Source: an uncultured Methylophilaceae bacterium (GTDB lineage: Bacteria; Pseudomonadota; Gammaproteobacteria; Burkholderiales; Methylophilaceae). From it: 51,173 nucleotides of DNA. The DNA is taken from assembly GCA_903870995.1 (NCBI GenBank), contig CAIQFD010000012.1, positions 1 through 51,173 of the forward strand, written 5' to 3'. The position numbers were made by a program, and so were the translations under genes. Shown in pieces: positions 1 to 8,964 of the stretch (positions are counted from its first letter, which is position 1; every line of letters begins with the position of its first letter). The notes beneath the pieces were generated by a model that did no database searches, was not told where the DNA came from, and worked only from the letters and a program-made list of their open reading frames with translations.

Positions 1-579
1 ACAGGTCATGTTTTGACCCTTTTGATTGATGATCGCATCAACTGCAACTGCTGTCTTACCAGTTTGACGGTCACCAATAATCAATTCACGTTGACCGCGG
101 CCAACTGGAACCATTGAGTCAATCGCTTTAATACCAGTTTGTACTGGTTGAGAAACTGATTTACGTGCAATAACACCTGGCGCAACTTTTTCAATTTTGT
201 CAGTCATTTTTGCGTTGATTGGGCCCTTGCCGTCAATTGGACGACCTAGCGCATCAACCACACGACCGATAAGCTCTGGACCTACTGGCACTTCCAAAAT
301 ACGACCTGTACATTTACATACGTCGCCTTCTGTAATGTGTTCGTAGTCACCAAGAACAACGGCACCAACAGAGTCACGCTCTAGGTTTAACGCTAAACCG
401 AATGTATTGCCTGGGAACTCGATCATTTCACCAGCCATTACATTTGATAGGCCGTGAATACGAACAATACCGTCCGTTACTGAAACAACTGTACCTTGTG
501 TACGTGCTTCAGCAGTCGTGGAGAAATTCTCCAATCGACTTTTAATCAGTTCACTGATTTCTGATGTTGATAACTGCAT
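1..579 (-). CDS. atpA: ATP synthase F1 subunit alpha (partial, N-terminal part)
   Basis: This is the first 193 codons of the F1 alpha subunit; the rest lies beyond the left edge. Alpha forms the F1 hexamer with beta and binds non-catalytic nucleotide. The start at 579 is preceded by a good AGGAG ribosome site (gtcaggagac). The N-terminus reads [19 protein letters not shown], typical of the family, followed by the beta-barrel domain. The Walker A motif GDRQTGKT lies close to the truncated end, so the nucleotide-binding domain is only just entered. It follows atpH by 42 bp and is the most downstream gene seen of the atp operon. Identity is secure; only the truncation is unusual, and that is a window effect. 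Confidence 0.97.
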   Translation of the reverse strand, partial: MQLSTSEISELIKSRLENFSTTAEARTQGTVVSVTDGIVRIHGLSNVMAGEMIEFPGNTFGLALNLERDSVGAVVLGDYEHITEGDVCKCTGRILEVPVGPELIGRVVDALGRPIDGKGPINAKMTDKIEKVAPGVIARKSVSQPVQTGIKAIDSMVPVGRGQRELIIGDRQTGKTAVAVDAIINQKGQNMTC

Positions 580-621
580 TTTTATGTCTCCTGACCTATG
601 ATGGTCTAAACTTTTAAGTGT

Positions 622-1158
622 CTAACCTTTAAGCGTGTATGCAAGTGACTGTAACTGGCCGCGTACTGATGCATCGATCACTGTATCGCCAACTACAATT
701 TTGATCCCACCAATTAATTCAGGATCCAATTTCACTTGAGCCTCAATTTTTTTACCAAACTTCGCTTCAAGCTGCTTCACTAAAGCTTTTACTTGTGCGT
801 CGGTTGGTTTTGAAGCCGCTGTTAATTCTGCCTCTAGCGTACCTTCATCCAGCGCTTTCAATTCCTCAAAAGCGGCAACAATGTCAGCAACAATTACTAA
901 ACGATCATTCTCGATTAGTAGTTTTACTAGGTTCACTGCTGCATCACTTAACTTGCCATCAAAAATCGCAAGTAGTGCGCGTTCAAGTTCGCTTGAAGGT
1001 AATTTTGGATCGTCGATTAAAGCTTTGACTTGTGCATTATCAGAAACCGCAGCAATCAAAGCTAACTCATCAGACCACTTAGCTAGTGCTTTATTTTCCT
1101 TAGCCAAGCGGAAAACCGCTGTGGCATAAGGTCTCGCTATCGTTATCGCTTCAGCCAT
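622..1158 (-). CDS. atpH: ATP synthase F1 subunit delta
   Basis: This 178-residue OSCP/delta subunit is the usual length. Delta sits on top of F1 and anchors it to the peripheral stalk formed by subunit b. The N-terminal helical domain starts AEAITIARPYATAVF, the standard delta opening. The C-terminal part carries the conserved DPELIGGIKIVVGD segment near residues 145-158. An AGGAGG ribosome site lies about 11 nt upstream of the start and overlaps the end of atpF, so the two genes are probably translationally linked. It belongs to the minus-strand atpIBEFHA operon. Confidence 0.96.
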   Translation of the reverse strand: MAEAITIARPYATAVFRLAKENKALAKWSDELALIAAVSDNAQVKALIDDPKLPSSELERALLAIFDGKLSDAAVNLVKLLIENDRLVIVADIVAAFEELKALDEGTLEAELTAASKPTDAQVKALVKQLEAKFGKKIEAQVKLDPELIGGIKIVVGDTVIDASVRGQLQSLAYTLKG

Positions 1159-1174
1159 GATTTACCAAGGCCTC

Positions 1175-1645
1175 CTAAAGCTCATTAGCGATTGCAGTTA
1201 AAATCTCTGCGTGCGCTTTAGCGTCAATTTCTTTACGCAAGATTTTTTCAGCACCAGCGATGGCTAACGTCGACACTTGTTGACGTAGACCTTCCTTAGC
1301 ACGGTTAATCTCTTGCTCGATTTCAGCTTTTGCACCAGTGATAATGCGATCGCCTTCAGCTTTAGCTGTGCCTTTAGCATCTTCAACGATTTGTGTCGCA
1401 CGCTTTTCAGCAAGCGCCAAAATCTCAGATGCTTTTACCTTAGCTTCAGCAAGTGCTTCAGAAGCACGCTTAGAAGACTGCTCTAATTCAGCACGGCCTT
1501 TTTCACCAGCAGCCAAACCATCAGCAATTTCTTTCTGACGCGTTTCGATTGCATTTAGCAAAGGTGGCCACACAAATTTCATGGTGAACACGATGAGCAC
1601 AAAGAATGCAATCGCTTGTGCTACCAGTGTAAAGTTAATATCCAT
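1175..1645 (-). CDS. atpF: ATP synthase F0 subunit b
   Basis: This 156-residue subunit b is the standard length. It has one N-terminal membrane helix (about residues 5-27, starting [18 protein letters not shown]) followed by a long charged alanine-rich helix that dimerises to form the peripheral stalk. The conserved segment after the membrane helix, [17 protein letters not shown], is present. It lies between atpE and atpH in the usual order. There is a single b gene and no b' copy, as expected outside photosynthetic lineages. Confidence 0.96.
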   Translation of the reverse strand: MDINFTLVAQAIAFFVLIVFTMKFVWPPLLNAIETRQKEIADGLAAGEKGRAELEQSSKRASEALAEAKVKASEILALAEKRATQIVEDAKGTAKAEGDRIITGAKAEIEQEINRAKEGLRQQVSTLAIAGAEKILRKEIDAKAHAEILTAIANEL

Positions 1646-1689
1646 TTTTGCTCCCGGACTCCAGTTAAGCTAATTTAATGATTGATAGC

Positions 1690-1998
<309 letters not shown>

Positions 1999-2053
1999 TT
2001 ACTATTACTACGATTACAAACTAAATTACTAACCTACTATAAAACAAAAACTA

Positions 2054-2866
2054 TTAATGACTTTCTTGCGCCATTGCTAAGTAAACAACGGTCAGCATCA
2101 TGAAAATGAATGCTTGTAACGCAACAATCAGAATATGGAAAATTGACCATCCGGCACCTAAAATTGCGCCAGCGATTGTGCCCGTTACACCTGTAGCTGC
2201 CCACAAGCCCAACAACAAGAAGATAACCTCACCTGCGTACATGTTGCCGAAAAGTCGCAATGAGTGTGAAAGTGGTTTAGATACGTATTCGATTAGATTG
2301 AATAAGAAGTTTGCAGGCCAAATAAGTGGATTCGTACCGAATGGTGAACAGAACAACTCATGAATCCAGCCGCCAAGACCCTTTGCTTTAATTGCAAAGA
2401 AGATCATCAAGAACCAAACAGTCAGCGCTAGCGCGAATGTTGTATTGATGTCTGAGGTAGGAACAACGCGCCATTTGGTGTGTTCGCCACCGATTGCACT
2501 CACTGCTGCTGCAACCCAATCCACTGGCAAGAAGTCCATCGCGTTCATCATGAGCACCCAAACAAACACTGTGAGTGCTGCAGGTGCAATAAACGCATGG
2601 CGATCTCCGTGATAAATATTTTTAACTTGATCATCAACGAAATCAAACACCAATTCCATGAATGCTTGACGTTTTGTTGGAACACCAGCTGTAGCACCTC
2701 GTGCAATCCACCAGATAAGACCTAGTGTAATCACACCCAATGCCACTGACATCACGAGCGTATCAACGTGCAATGACCAGAATGATCCATTACCAATAGA
2801 TTGGCTGTTAAATGATAGGTGATGCTCAATGTAGCTAGATGGAGTTAATGCGTGTTCAGTTGCCAT
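2054..2866 (-). CDS. atpB: ATP synthase F0 subunit a
   Basis: This 270-residue polytopic membrane protein forms the proton half-channels facing the c-ring. The key C-terminal helix has the segment [17 protein letters not shown], which contains the essential arginine, followed by the last helices with [17 protein letters not shown]. An N-terminal extension of about 35 residues precedes the first membrane helix, as is common in betaproteobacteria. It lies directly downstream of atpI (31 bp). Confidence 0.96.
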   Translation of the reverse strand: MATEHALTPSSYIEHHLSFNSQSIGNGSFWSLHVDTLVMSVALGVITLGLIWWIARGATAGVPTKRQAFMELVFDFVDDQVKNIYHGDRHAFIAPAALTVFVWVLMMNAMDFLPVDWVAAAVSAIGGEHTKWRVVPTSDINTTFALALTVWFLMIFFAIKAKGLGGWIHELFCSPFGTNPLIWPANFLFNLIEYVSKPLSHSLRLFGNMYAGEVIFLLLGLWAATGVTGTIAGAILGAGWSIFHILIVALQAFIFMMLTVVYLAMAQESH

Positions 2867-2897
2867 AAATCAAACCCTTAAAAACTTGCGTCTATCT

Positions 2898-3299
2898 TTA
2901 TTTTTTATCTAAACCAAAAAAGGCCGCACCGGACAAAATTGCCGATGCCGCCAGGCCCAAAATTAAAGCGATTGGAACCAAATGTTCGTTGTATAGCTTG
3001 AACGTTAAGAACAACAACAAAGCGATGACAAATATTTTCACCGCTTCTGCCTTAAGCATTGTGATGAGGATTGCGCCTGCATTATTTTTCTTATCGCCAC
3101 TCTTAGCAATCAGTGCACCAGCAATTCCGCCTATTACCGCAGACATCCCGCCACACAAGGCTGATATGGCCGCATGTTCTGGCGAAGCTACACCAATAAT
3201 TTTAGCTAATATAAACACTAACACTGCTACTGAAATGGTCGCCAACAGCTGCCATTTCAACATCTGTTTGTATACCTGCGCTGTTTTGATGTTTTCCAT
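2898..3299 (-). CDS. atpI: ATP synthase protein I
   Basis: This 133-residue protein has four predicted membrane segments and heads the atp operon. AtpI is a non-essential helper for c-ring assembly and magnesium uptake. Recognition rests on its position immediately before atpB, its size, and the pattern of hydrophobic segments, since this family is poorly conserved. A glycine/alanine-rich second segment (LCGGMSAVIGGIAGALIA) and a lysine-rich loop (KSGDKKN) agree with the family. The ribosome site is weak. About 98 bp separate it from parB, room for an internal promoter, but I see no clear one. Confidence 0.85.
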   Translation of the reverse strand: MENIKTAQVYKQMLKWQLLATISVAVLVFILAKIIGVASPEHAAISALCGGMSAVIGGIAGALIAKSGDKKNNAGAILITMLKAEAVKIFVIALLLFLTFKLYNEHLVPIALILGLAASAILSGAAFFGLDKK

Positions 3300-3397
3300 T
3301 TTTTGTTATTTTTTTGATAAAACAGCACAAATCTACATGTACGAAGTCCGCGATTGTCTTGTTTTATTCAAATCAAGTCAAGTCTAGCGGATGACTT

Positions 3398-4246
3398 TTA
3401 ACGAATTTTCGCAATAATTTCATCCAGCTGATCTAAGCTAGCATAGCGAATTTTCAGCGTGCCCGACCCGTTCTTACTGCTATCAATGGTCACAGCAGCG
3501 CCCAAACTCTGCGCTAGCGTTTCCTGCAGTCTCAACACATCACGATCTTTTGCTGGCGACTTTTCAGATACGACAGCAGCACTCGATAATTTTTTAACCA
3601 ACTGCTCTGCAGAGCGAACTGATAGCTGATTTTGTACAATCTCCTCAGCAGCGGCAATCTGTTTTGCACCATCCAAAGTGAGGAGTGCGCGGGCATGACC
3701 CATATCTAACTTTGAAAGCGCCAACATCTCCTGCACGACCCCGTGAAGATTTTGTAAGCGCAATAAATTGGTTACAGCACTGCGCGAACGACCAACTGCG
3801 TGCGCAGCTGTTTCGTGCGTCATATCGAACTCATCAATCAAGCGTTGGATGCCATTAGCCTCTTCAATCGGATTAAGATTTTCTCGTTGAATGTTTTCAA
3901 TCAACGCCATTGCCAATGCAGCTTCATCAGGAATTTCTTTGATGATCACCGGCACTTCGGTTAATCCAGCAAGCTGAGAAGCGCGCCATCTTCTTTCGCC
4001 AGCAATAATTTCATATTGACCGTCACTCACAAGCCTTACAACGATTGGCTGCATGATGCCTTGCGAGCGAATTGAGTCGGCCAAGCTTTCTAAAGAAGCT
4101 TGATCCATATGCGTTCTCGGTTGATACTTACCCGGCTGCAGTTTGCCTACAGCCAACGTCGCTAGGCTGGCGGACTGATTGTTGGCCTCTTCATCATTTG
4201 CCAACAGCGCATCTAAACCACGCCCCAAACCTTTAAGTTTCACCAT
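3398..4246 (-). CDS. parB: Chromosome-partitioning protein ParB
   Basis: ParB binds parS sites near the origin, spreads as a CTP-dependent clamp and works with ParA to segregate the origin. The 282-residue protein has the MVKLKGLGRGLDALL N-terminal ParA-contacting segment, the ParB/Srx CTPase domain with the GERRWRA box (about residues 82-88), the central helix-turn-helix that reads parS (around TAAHAVGRSRSAVTNLLRL), and a C-terminal dimerisation tail. Three parS-like sites occur in this window (7714, 8882, 15780), all within about 11.5 kb of the gene. It follows parA by 29 bp. Confidence 0.97.
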   Translation of the reverse strand: MVKLKGLGRGLDALLANDEEANNQSASLATLAVGKLQPGKYQPRTHMDQASLESLADSIRSQGIMQPIVVRLVSDGQYEIIAGERRWRASQLAGLTEVPVIIKEIPDEAALAMALIENIQRENLNPIEEANGIQRLIDEFDMTHETAAHAVGRSRSAVTNLLRLQNLHGVVQEMLALSKLDMGHARALLTLDGAKQIAAAEEIVQNQLSVRSAEQLVKKLSSAAVVSEKSPAKDRDVLRLQETLAQSLGAAVTIDSSKNGSGTLKIRYASLDQLDEIIAKIR

Positions 4247-4275
4247 TTTTTGTCCATTCTATTCATGCTGGATGT

Positions 4276-5058
4276 TTATTGTTTTGATTTTTGTTTCGCT
4301 TTTTCTCTGTCGAGAATCTCTTGAGCAAGCAGCAGATATGCCTGCGCGCCCTTCGAAGATTTATCGTAAATCAACGCCGGCATTCCATAACTTGGCGCCT
4401 CAGCCAAACGCACATTTCTAGGAATTAATGTGTTGTAGACCTTATCGCCAAAATGACCCACTAACTGTGCTGAAACTTGCTGCGCCAACATGTTGCGATT
4501 ATCAAACATCGTACGCAACAAGCCTTCAATCTCAAGCACTGGATTTAAGTGAGTGCGCACTTTTTTAATTGTATTCACCAAATCTGTCAGACCCTCCAAA
4601 GCATAGTATTCACATTGCATTGGAATCATTACCGCATGTGCCGCCGTTAATGCATTGACCGTGACCAAGTTGAGGGCAGGGGGGCAATCCAGCAACACAT
4701 AATCGTATTGATCTTTAATCGTTGCCAAGGCGATCTTTAGCTTTGTTTCGCGCCCAATTTCATTCACCAACTCAACTTCCGCACCCGCCAAGTCTCTATT
4801 GGCTGGCAATACATCAAAATTACTTTTTTCTGTTTTTTGGGTCACTTCCGCAACCGTCTTATCGCCAATCAACACATGATAAATCGTGTGTTTCATCTTT
4901 GCTTTATCAATGCCGCTACCCGTTGTCGCATTCCCTTGAGGATCCAAATCAACCAATAGGACTCGGCTACCAAAGCTAGCCAAACTTGCCGCCAAATTGA
5001 CACAAGTCGTGGTTTTACCAACGCCACCTTTTTGATTTGTAATCGCTAATATTTTCAT
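4276..5058 (-). CDS. parA: Chromosome-partitioning ATPase ParA (Soj)
   Basis: This deviant-Walker ATPase uses ParB-stimulated ATP hydrolysis to move origin regions. The start at 5058 gives MKILAITNQKGGVGKTT, with the P-loop KGGVGKTT at residues 10-17. A longer open frame reaching 5145 would add residues unlike any ParA and overlap rsmG, so it is rejected. The switch motif VLLDCPPAL and the C-terminal ParA helices are present, and the 260-residue length is normal. It lies 13 bp downstream of rsmG in the mnmG-rsmG-parA-parB series. Confidence 0.97.
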   Translation of the reverse strand: MKILAITNQKGGVGKTTTCVNLAASLASFGSRVLLVDLDPQGNATTGSGIDKAKMKHTIYHVLIGDKTVAEVTQKTEKSNFDVLPANRDLAGAEVELVNEIGRETKLKIALATIKDQYDYVLLDCPPALNLVTVNALTAAHAVMIPMQCEYYALEGLTDLVNTIKKVRTHLNPVLEIEGLLRTMFDNRNMLAQQVSAQLVGHFGDKVYNTLIPRNVRLAEAPSYGMPALIYDKSSKGAQAYLLLAQEILDREKAKQKSKQ

Positions 5059-5071
5059 GAAACTACCTACT

Positions 5072-5722
5072 TTATTTTGAATGATTGCTAACGGGCTGAT
5101 ATGGCAAAAATGCCAAGTGTCTCTGTGCATCAAGCCCCGGCACATTTAACACTTCTACTTTTGAAGCCGTAACGCCTGTTTTTGCAGCTAATTCCGCAAG
5201 CTCAACTTCAGGATAAACACCCTTCATCGCCAACCACTTTCCTTGTGCATCTAACAAATGGTGCGTTAAGGAAATGAACAGGCTTAAATCTGAAAACGCA
5301 CGGGAAATAATGATTTCAAATTTCCTGGTGGATGCAATTTCCTCAACTCGGCCGCCAAGCACCTCTAAATTTGCAATGCCCAACTCTGCCTTCGCTTGAC
5401 GCATAAAGCTGACTTTTTTACTGTTTGAATCAATGACCGTGACCTGCAAATCAGGTAAACAAATCGCAAGTGGAATGCCAGGAAGACCTGCGCCACTTCC
5501 AACATCAAGCAGATGCTTTGCATCGACAAATGGCAAAACGACCAAACTATCCAACAAGTGCAAGGTCACCATTTCATCCGCATCACGGACAGCGGTGAGG
5601 TTGTGCACCTTGTTCCACTTTTGCATCAGCGCTAAATAATCGAGCAGCCTCTGTTGAGTTTGCGCTGAAATATCTAGCTTGGCATCTTTAATGCCTTGTT
5701 CGAGAATGGCCTGCTGACTCAT
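5072..5722 (-). CDS. rsmG: 16S rRNA (guanine-N7) methyltransferase RsmG
   Basis: RsmG (formerly GidB) methylates G527 of 16S rRNA with S-adenosylmethionine. The 216-residue protein has the NLTAVRD segment (41-47) and the SAM-binding motif [12 protein letters not shown] at about residues 71-82, both diagnostic. Its start codon overlaps the stop of mnmG by 4 bp (ATGA), so translational coupling is likely. Length and order are standard for origin-proximal clusters. Confidence 0.97.
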   Translation of the reverse strand: MSQQAILEQGIKDAKLDISAQTQQRLLDYLALMQKWNKVHNLTAVRDADEMVTLHLLDSLVVLPFVDAKHLLDVGSGAGLPGIPLAICLPDLQVTVIDSNSKKVSFMRQAKAELGIANLEVLGGRVEEIASTRKFEIIISRAFSDLSLFISLTHHLLDAQGKWLAMKGVYPEVELAELAAKTGVTASKVEVLNVPGLDAQRHLAFLPYQPVSNHSK

Positions 5723-7641
5723 GCGACCTGTTCACCGGTTACATCTATCTTTTTCGCTCGGTTTCTTCGTTTCAAATAAACCAACAGCAAGGAAACAGCG
5801 ACTGGCGTGACGCCAGACACACGACCTGCCTGGCCAATCGTTTGAGGCTTATGAAGTGCAAGTTTTTGCTGCACCTCAATCGACAAACCATGCACATCTG
5901 AATAATCCATGTCTTCAGGCAACTTAGTGTGCTCACTGCCTGCTGCACGCTCAATTTCCTCTTGCTGCCTATCGATATAGCCCTGATATTTTGCCGCAAT
6001 ATCAACCTGTTGGCGGACATCTTCAGGAATGTCTTCATACTTAACGGCCGCTTCGCTTGTCGGCAAGCTCAGTAGACTTTCATAACTTAACTCCGGACGA
6101 CGTAATAATTCGAAGAGTGAATACTCGTGCTCAATTGCCTTACCAAGCACCCGAATAGCCTCTTCTTTTGGTAGCGTCCCAGGACGTACCCATGTTGATT
6201 TCAAACGTTCTTGCTCACGCAAAACAGCCTCTTGCTTGCGAGAGAATGCTTCCCATCGCACATCATCAACTAAACCAATCTTACGACCCGCCTCAGTTAA
6301 TCGAATATCTGCGTTATCTTCACGCAGCAAAAGTCGATACTCTGCACGGCTTGTAAACATACGATAGGGCTCAGTCACGCCTCGCGTAATCAAATCATCA
6401 ACCAAGACCCCTAAATAGGCCTGATTACGACTTGGGCACCAGCTTTCCTTTTCCTGTGCATACAAGGCTGCGTTCGCGCCAGCCAACAAGCCTTGAGCAC
6501 CAGCCTCTTCGTAACCCGTTGTTCCGTTGATTTGACCAGCAAAAAACAATCCCCTAACCGCTTTAGTTTCTAGCGAATCCTTCAAACCACGCGGATCATA
6601 GTAATCGTACTCAATCGCGTAACCTGGACGAAGGATATGTGCATTCTCAAGCCCACGAATAGAGCGTACCAGTTGATACTGAATATCAAAGGGAAGGCTG
6701 GTAGAGATACCGTTAGGATAGATTTCGTTTGTTTCCAAGCCCTCAGGCTCAAGGAAAATTTGGTGGGATTCTTTATCAGAAAATCGATGAATTTTGTCTT
6801 CTACAGAAGGGCAGTAGCGAGGACCAATCCCTTCAATCACGCCTGTATACATGGGCGATCTGTCTAAACCGCTCCTAATGATGTCATGCGTTTTTTCGTT
6901 CGTATGTGTAATCCAGCAAGGTACCTGTCTAGGATGCTGACTTACATTCCCCAAAAACGAAAACACTGGGGCTGGGTTATCACCCGGCTGCTCTTGCATC
7001 ACCGAATAATCAATCGTCCGACCATCAATTCGAGGTGGCGTACCTGTTTTTAGGCGGCCGACAGGCAGGCCAATCTCTCTCAGCCTTGAGGCTAATGAAA
7101 TGGCAGGTGGATCACCTGCTCGACCAGCCTTATAATGACTTAAACCCACATGAATCAAACCAGCCAAGAACGTTCCGGCAGTCAATACAACGGCTTTAGC
7201 TTCGAAGCGGAGTCCAATTTGGGTGACCACGCCGGTCACCTTGTCGCCGTCTAGAATAATGTCATCAACAGCCTGCTGAAATAACCAAAGATTTTCTTGG
7301 TTTTCCAAGCGATGGCGAATCGCCGCTTTATATAGAATGCGATCTGCCTGGGCTCTCGTTGCGCGCACCGCAGGGCCCTTGCTAGAGTTCAATATGCGAA
7401 ACTGGATACCGCCCTCATCGGTCGCGGCAGCCATCGCACCACCTAGCGCATCAATTTCCTTGACCAAATGCCCCTTACCAATCCCACCAATTGAGGGATT
7501 GCAAGACATTTGCCCAAGTGTTTCGATGTTATGGGTCAAGAGCAGGGTTTTTTGACCCATGCGTGCAGATGCCAATGCAGCCTCAGTGCCCGCATGACCG
7601 CCGCCAATGACGATAACATCAAATTTTTCTGTAAATTGCAT
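5719..7641 (-). CDS. mnmG: tRNA uridine-5-carboxymethylaminomethyl modification enzyme MnmG
   Basis: MnmG (GidA) works with MnmE to install the carboxymethylaminomethyl group at U34 of certain tRNAs, using FAD, NADH and a folate one-carbon donor. The 640-residue protein begins with the FAD-binding motif IGGGHAG (about residues 12-18). It contains the conserved [16 protein letters not shown] segment with an active-site cysteine, the second GidA signature around [15 protein letters not shown], and the C-terminal helical MnmE-interaction domain. Its partner MnmE is at 8965-10317 on the same strand, separated by the cytochrome pair. Transcription must start in 7642-7885. Confidence 0.97.
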   Translation of the reverse strand: MQFTEKFDVIVIGGGHAGTEAALASARMGQKTLLLTHNIETLGQMSCNPSIGGIGKGHLVKEIDALGGAMAAATDEGGIQFRILNSSKGPAVRATRAQADRILYKAAIRHRLENQENLWLFQQAVDDIILDGDKVTGVVTQIGLRFEAKAVVLTAGTFLAGLIHVGLSHYKAGRAGDPPAISLASRLREIGLPVGRLKTGTPPRIDGRTIDYSVMQEQPGDNPAPVFSFLGNVSQHPRQVPCWITHTNEKTHDIIRSGLDRSPMYTGVIEGIGPRYCPSVEDKIHRFSDKESHQIFLEPEGLETNEIYPNGISTSLPFDIQYQLVRSIRGLENAHILRPGYAIEYDYYDPRGLKDSLETKAVRGLFFAGQINGTTGYEEAGAQGLLAGANAALYAQEKESWCPSRNQAYLGVLVDDLITRGVTEPYRMFTSRAEYRLLLREDNADIRLTEAGRKIGLVDDVRWEAFSRKQEAVLREQERLKSTWVRPGTLPKEEAIRVLGKAIEHEYSLFELLRRPELSYESLLSLPTSEAAVKYEDIPEDVRQQVDIAAKYQGYIDRQQEEIERAAGSEHTKLPEDMDYSDVHGLSIEVQQKLALHKPQTIGQAGRVSGVTPVAVSLLLVYLKRRNRAKKIDVTGEQVA

Positions 7642-7706
7642 GTAAATAATGCTTAATAACGAAAGGGTTGTATCTTACTTTAATCTTATGACTACGTCAT
7701 GCCAAA

Positions 7707-7736
7707 CCAAGCATGTTTCACGTGAAACATGCTTGG
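7707..7736. promoter_or_regulatory. parS site 1 within a 30-bp perfect palindrome
   Basis: The core TGTTTCACGTGAAACA at 7714-7729 is the canonical ParB-binding parS sequence. The symmetry continues for seven more bases on each side (arms CCAAGCA and TGCTTGG), so 30 bp read the same on both strands. It lies between the divergent mnmG and cytochrome c'' genes, about 2.65 kb from parA. ParB binding here is established for this sequence class; the role of the extended arms is unknown. Confidence 0.95.
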
Positions 7737-7754
7737 AATTACAAATAACATTAA

Positions 7755-7798
7755 AACGAAATATTTCGTTAACATAAATGTCTTATTATCAATATAAT
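7755..7798 (+). promoter_or_regulatory. Predicted sigma-70 promoter and overlapping palindrome for the cytochrome c'' gene
   Basis: TTAACA at 7769-7774 and a perfect TATAAT at 7793-7798 are separated by 18 bp, giving a strong promoter 88 bp upstream of the cytochrome c'' start. A perfect 16-bp palindrome AACGAAATATTTCGTT (7755-7770) overlaps the upstream end of the -35 box and could be an operator. I do not recognise its regulator. Confidence 0.6.
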
Positions 7799-7885
7799 GT
7801 TAGTTGGTAGCTTGGTATGCTTATTGCTCACAACTCAATGTGTTTAAGAAAACGTACTTTTAATAAACCGATACAGGGGAAAACA

Positions 7886-8308
7886 ATGAAAAAACTATCT
7901 TTTATCTTAGCAGCGTTACTTAGCGTTACAGCTTTCAGCGCACAAGCTGATGTAGTAACAGCACAAAAACTTGCTGACAAATATGCTGTGATTGCAAAAA
8001 ACATCAATCCAGCTTCAACAGGCTTATCGAGCGAAGACGGCAAAAACTTCTTCAATCGTGAATTGACAATCAAGGGCAAACAAGTTGCTTGCGCTTCATG
8101 CCACACAGCAAACCCAGCAGACAACGGCAAACACATTGTGACTAACAAGCCAATTCGTCCACTTGCACCAGCTGCAAACGAAAAACGCTTCACATCTGTT
8201 GATACTGTTGAAAAGAACTTCACTAAACATTGCAACGACATCATCGGTCGTGATTGCACTGCACAAGAAAAAGGCAATTTCATTGCTTACTTGTTAACAG
8301 TTAAGTAA
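7886..8308 (+). CDS. Cytochrome c'' (SHP/DUF1924 family monoheme cytochrome)
   Basis: This periplasmic c-type cytochrome has a 140-residue precursor. A signal peptide ends after SAQA (residue 21). The single heme motif is CASCH (69-73). From memory of the Methylophilus methylotrophus protein, its second heme ligand is a histidine that detaches on reduction. That protein has 42 residues between the two histidines and a disulfide eight residues long right after the second one. Here H73 to H115 is 42, and C116 to C124 is eight, within FTKHCNDIIGRDC. Related SHP proteins carry Asn at the ligand position instead. The start at 7886 has a GGGGA ribosome site and places the signal peptide correctly. 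The cytochrome b gene follows 19 bp later. Confidence 0.93.
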   Translation: MKKLSFILAALLSVTAFSAQADVVTAQKLADKYAVIAKNINPASTGLSSEDGKNFFNRELTIKGKQVACASCHTANPADNGKHIVTNKPIRPLAPAANEKRFTSVDTVEKNFTKHCNDIIGRDCTAQEKGNFIAYLLTVK

Positions 8309-8327
8309 TTAAGAAAAACGCGTAAAA

Positions 8328-8963
8328 ATGCGATACGTTTGGGATCCTTTCGTCAGAATCTTTCACTGGTCCTTGGTGATTGCCTTTGGTGTCGCATTTT
8401 ATACGCATGCTTCTGAGTGGGATCGAATTACCCACACCAAAGCTGGCTATGTAGCTGGCGGACTCATTATCAGTCGAATCTTTTGGGGCTTCTTGTGTAC
8501 AGGGTACGCAAAATTCAAAAGCTTCCCACCCAATCCTGAGGGCGCTGTTCGATACGCATGGAGAACCCTGCAAGGTCGATCAAAGCCATTCGTTGGGCAC
8601 AATCCTGCTGGATCGCTCATCATTTATCTGTTACTAGCACTTGGTCTAATTACTGTCATCAGCGGATTTTTTGTATTCAATGATGGATGGCTGTTTAATG
8701 CGCCGGACTTATTGCACGCCATTCACTTCTATAGCGCTTGGACTTGGCTAGGTCTCGTCTGCATTCATGTGCTGGGCGTCATTACGGAGAGTATTGTTCA
8801 CAAGGACAACTTGATTGTGGCGATGTTTACGGGCGTCAAATATGACGTAAATGAAGCGGTTGAACCAAAGAATCAAGAAAATGTTTCACGTGAAACACAT
8901 CGAATCTTCGCTATTTTTGGCGTTCCCTGCAGATTTGTATTAAAGCTATTCAGTAAAAAATAG
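8328..8963 (+). CDS. Membrane cytochrome b (b561-type)
   Basis: This 211-residue membrane protein has four hydrophobic segments and candidate heme-ligating histidines at positions 13 (RIFHWS), 36, 133 (AIHFYSAWTW) and 147. It opens with VWDPFVRIFHWSLV, a hallmark of the family. It probably passes electrons between the quinone pool and the adjacent cytochrome c''. A canonical parS sequence lies inside the gene and is read as NVSRET in the soluble tail (residues 185-190). The stop codon ends one base before the stop of the convergent mnmE, so there is no room for a terminator between them. Confidence 0.9.
   Translation: MRYVWDPFVRIFHWSLVIAFGVAFYTHASEWDRITHTKAGYVAGGLIISRIFWGFLCTGYAKFKSFPPNPEGAVRYAWRTLQGRSKPFVGHNPAGSLIIYLLLALGLITVISGFFVFNDGWLFNAPDLLHAIHFYSAWTWLGLVCIHVLGVITESIVHKDNLIVAMFTGVKYDVNEAVEPKNQENVSRETHRIFAIFGVPCRFVLKLFSKK
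8882..8897. promoter_or_regulatory. parS site 2, inside the cytochrome b coding sequence
   Basis: The 16-bp sequence TGTTTCACGTGAAACA is identical to the canonical parS core. It is read in frame as V-S-R-E-T after the end of an Asn codon, in the non-conserved cytoplasmic tail of cytochrome b. It lies 1.17 kb from parS site 1. Confidence 0.94.
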
Positions 8964-8964
8964 T

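Noticed and set aside
4276-5145. Longer ParA with 29 extra N-terminal residues
   Set aside because: The extension overlaps rsmG and lies before the invariant MKILAITNQKGGVGKTT start.
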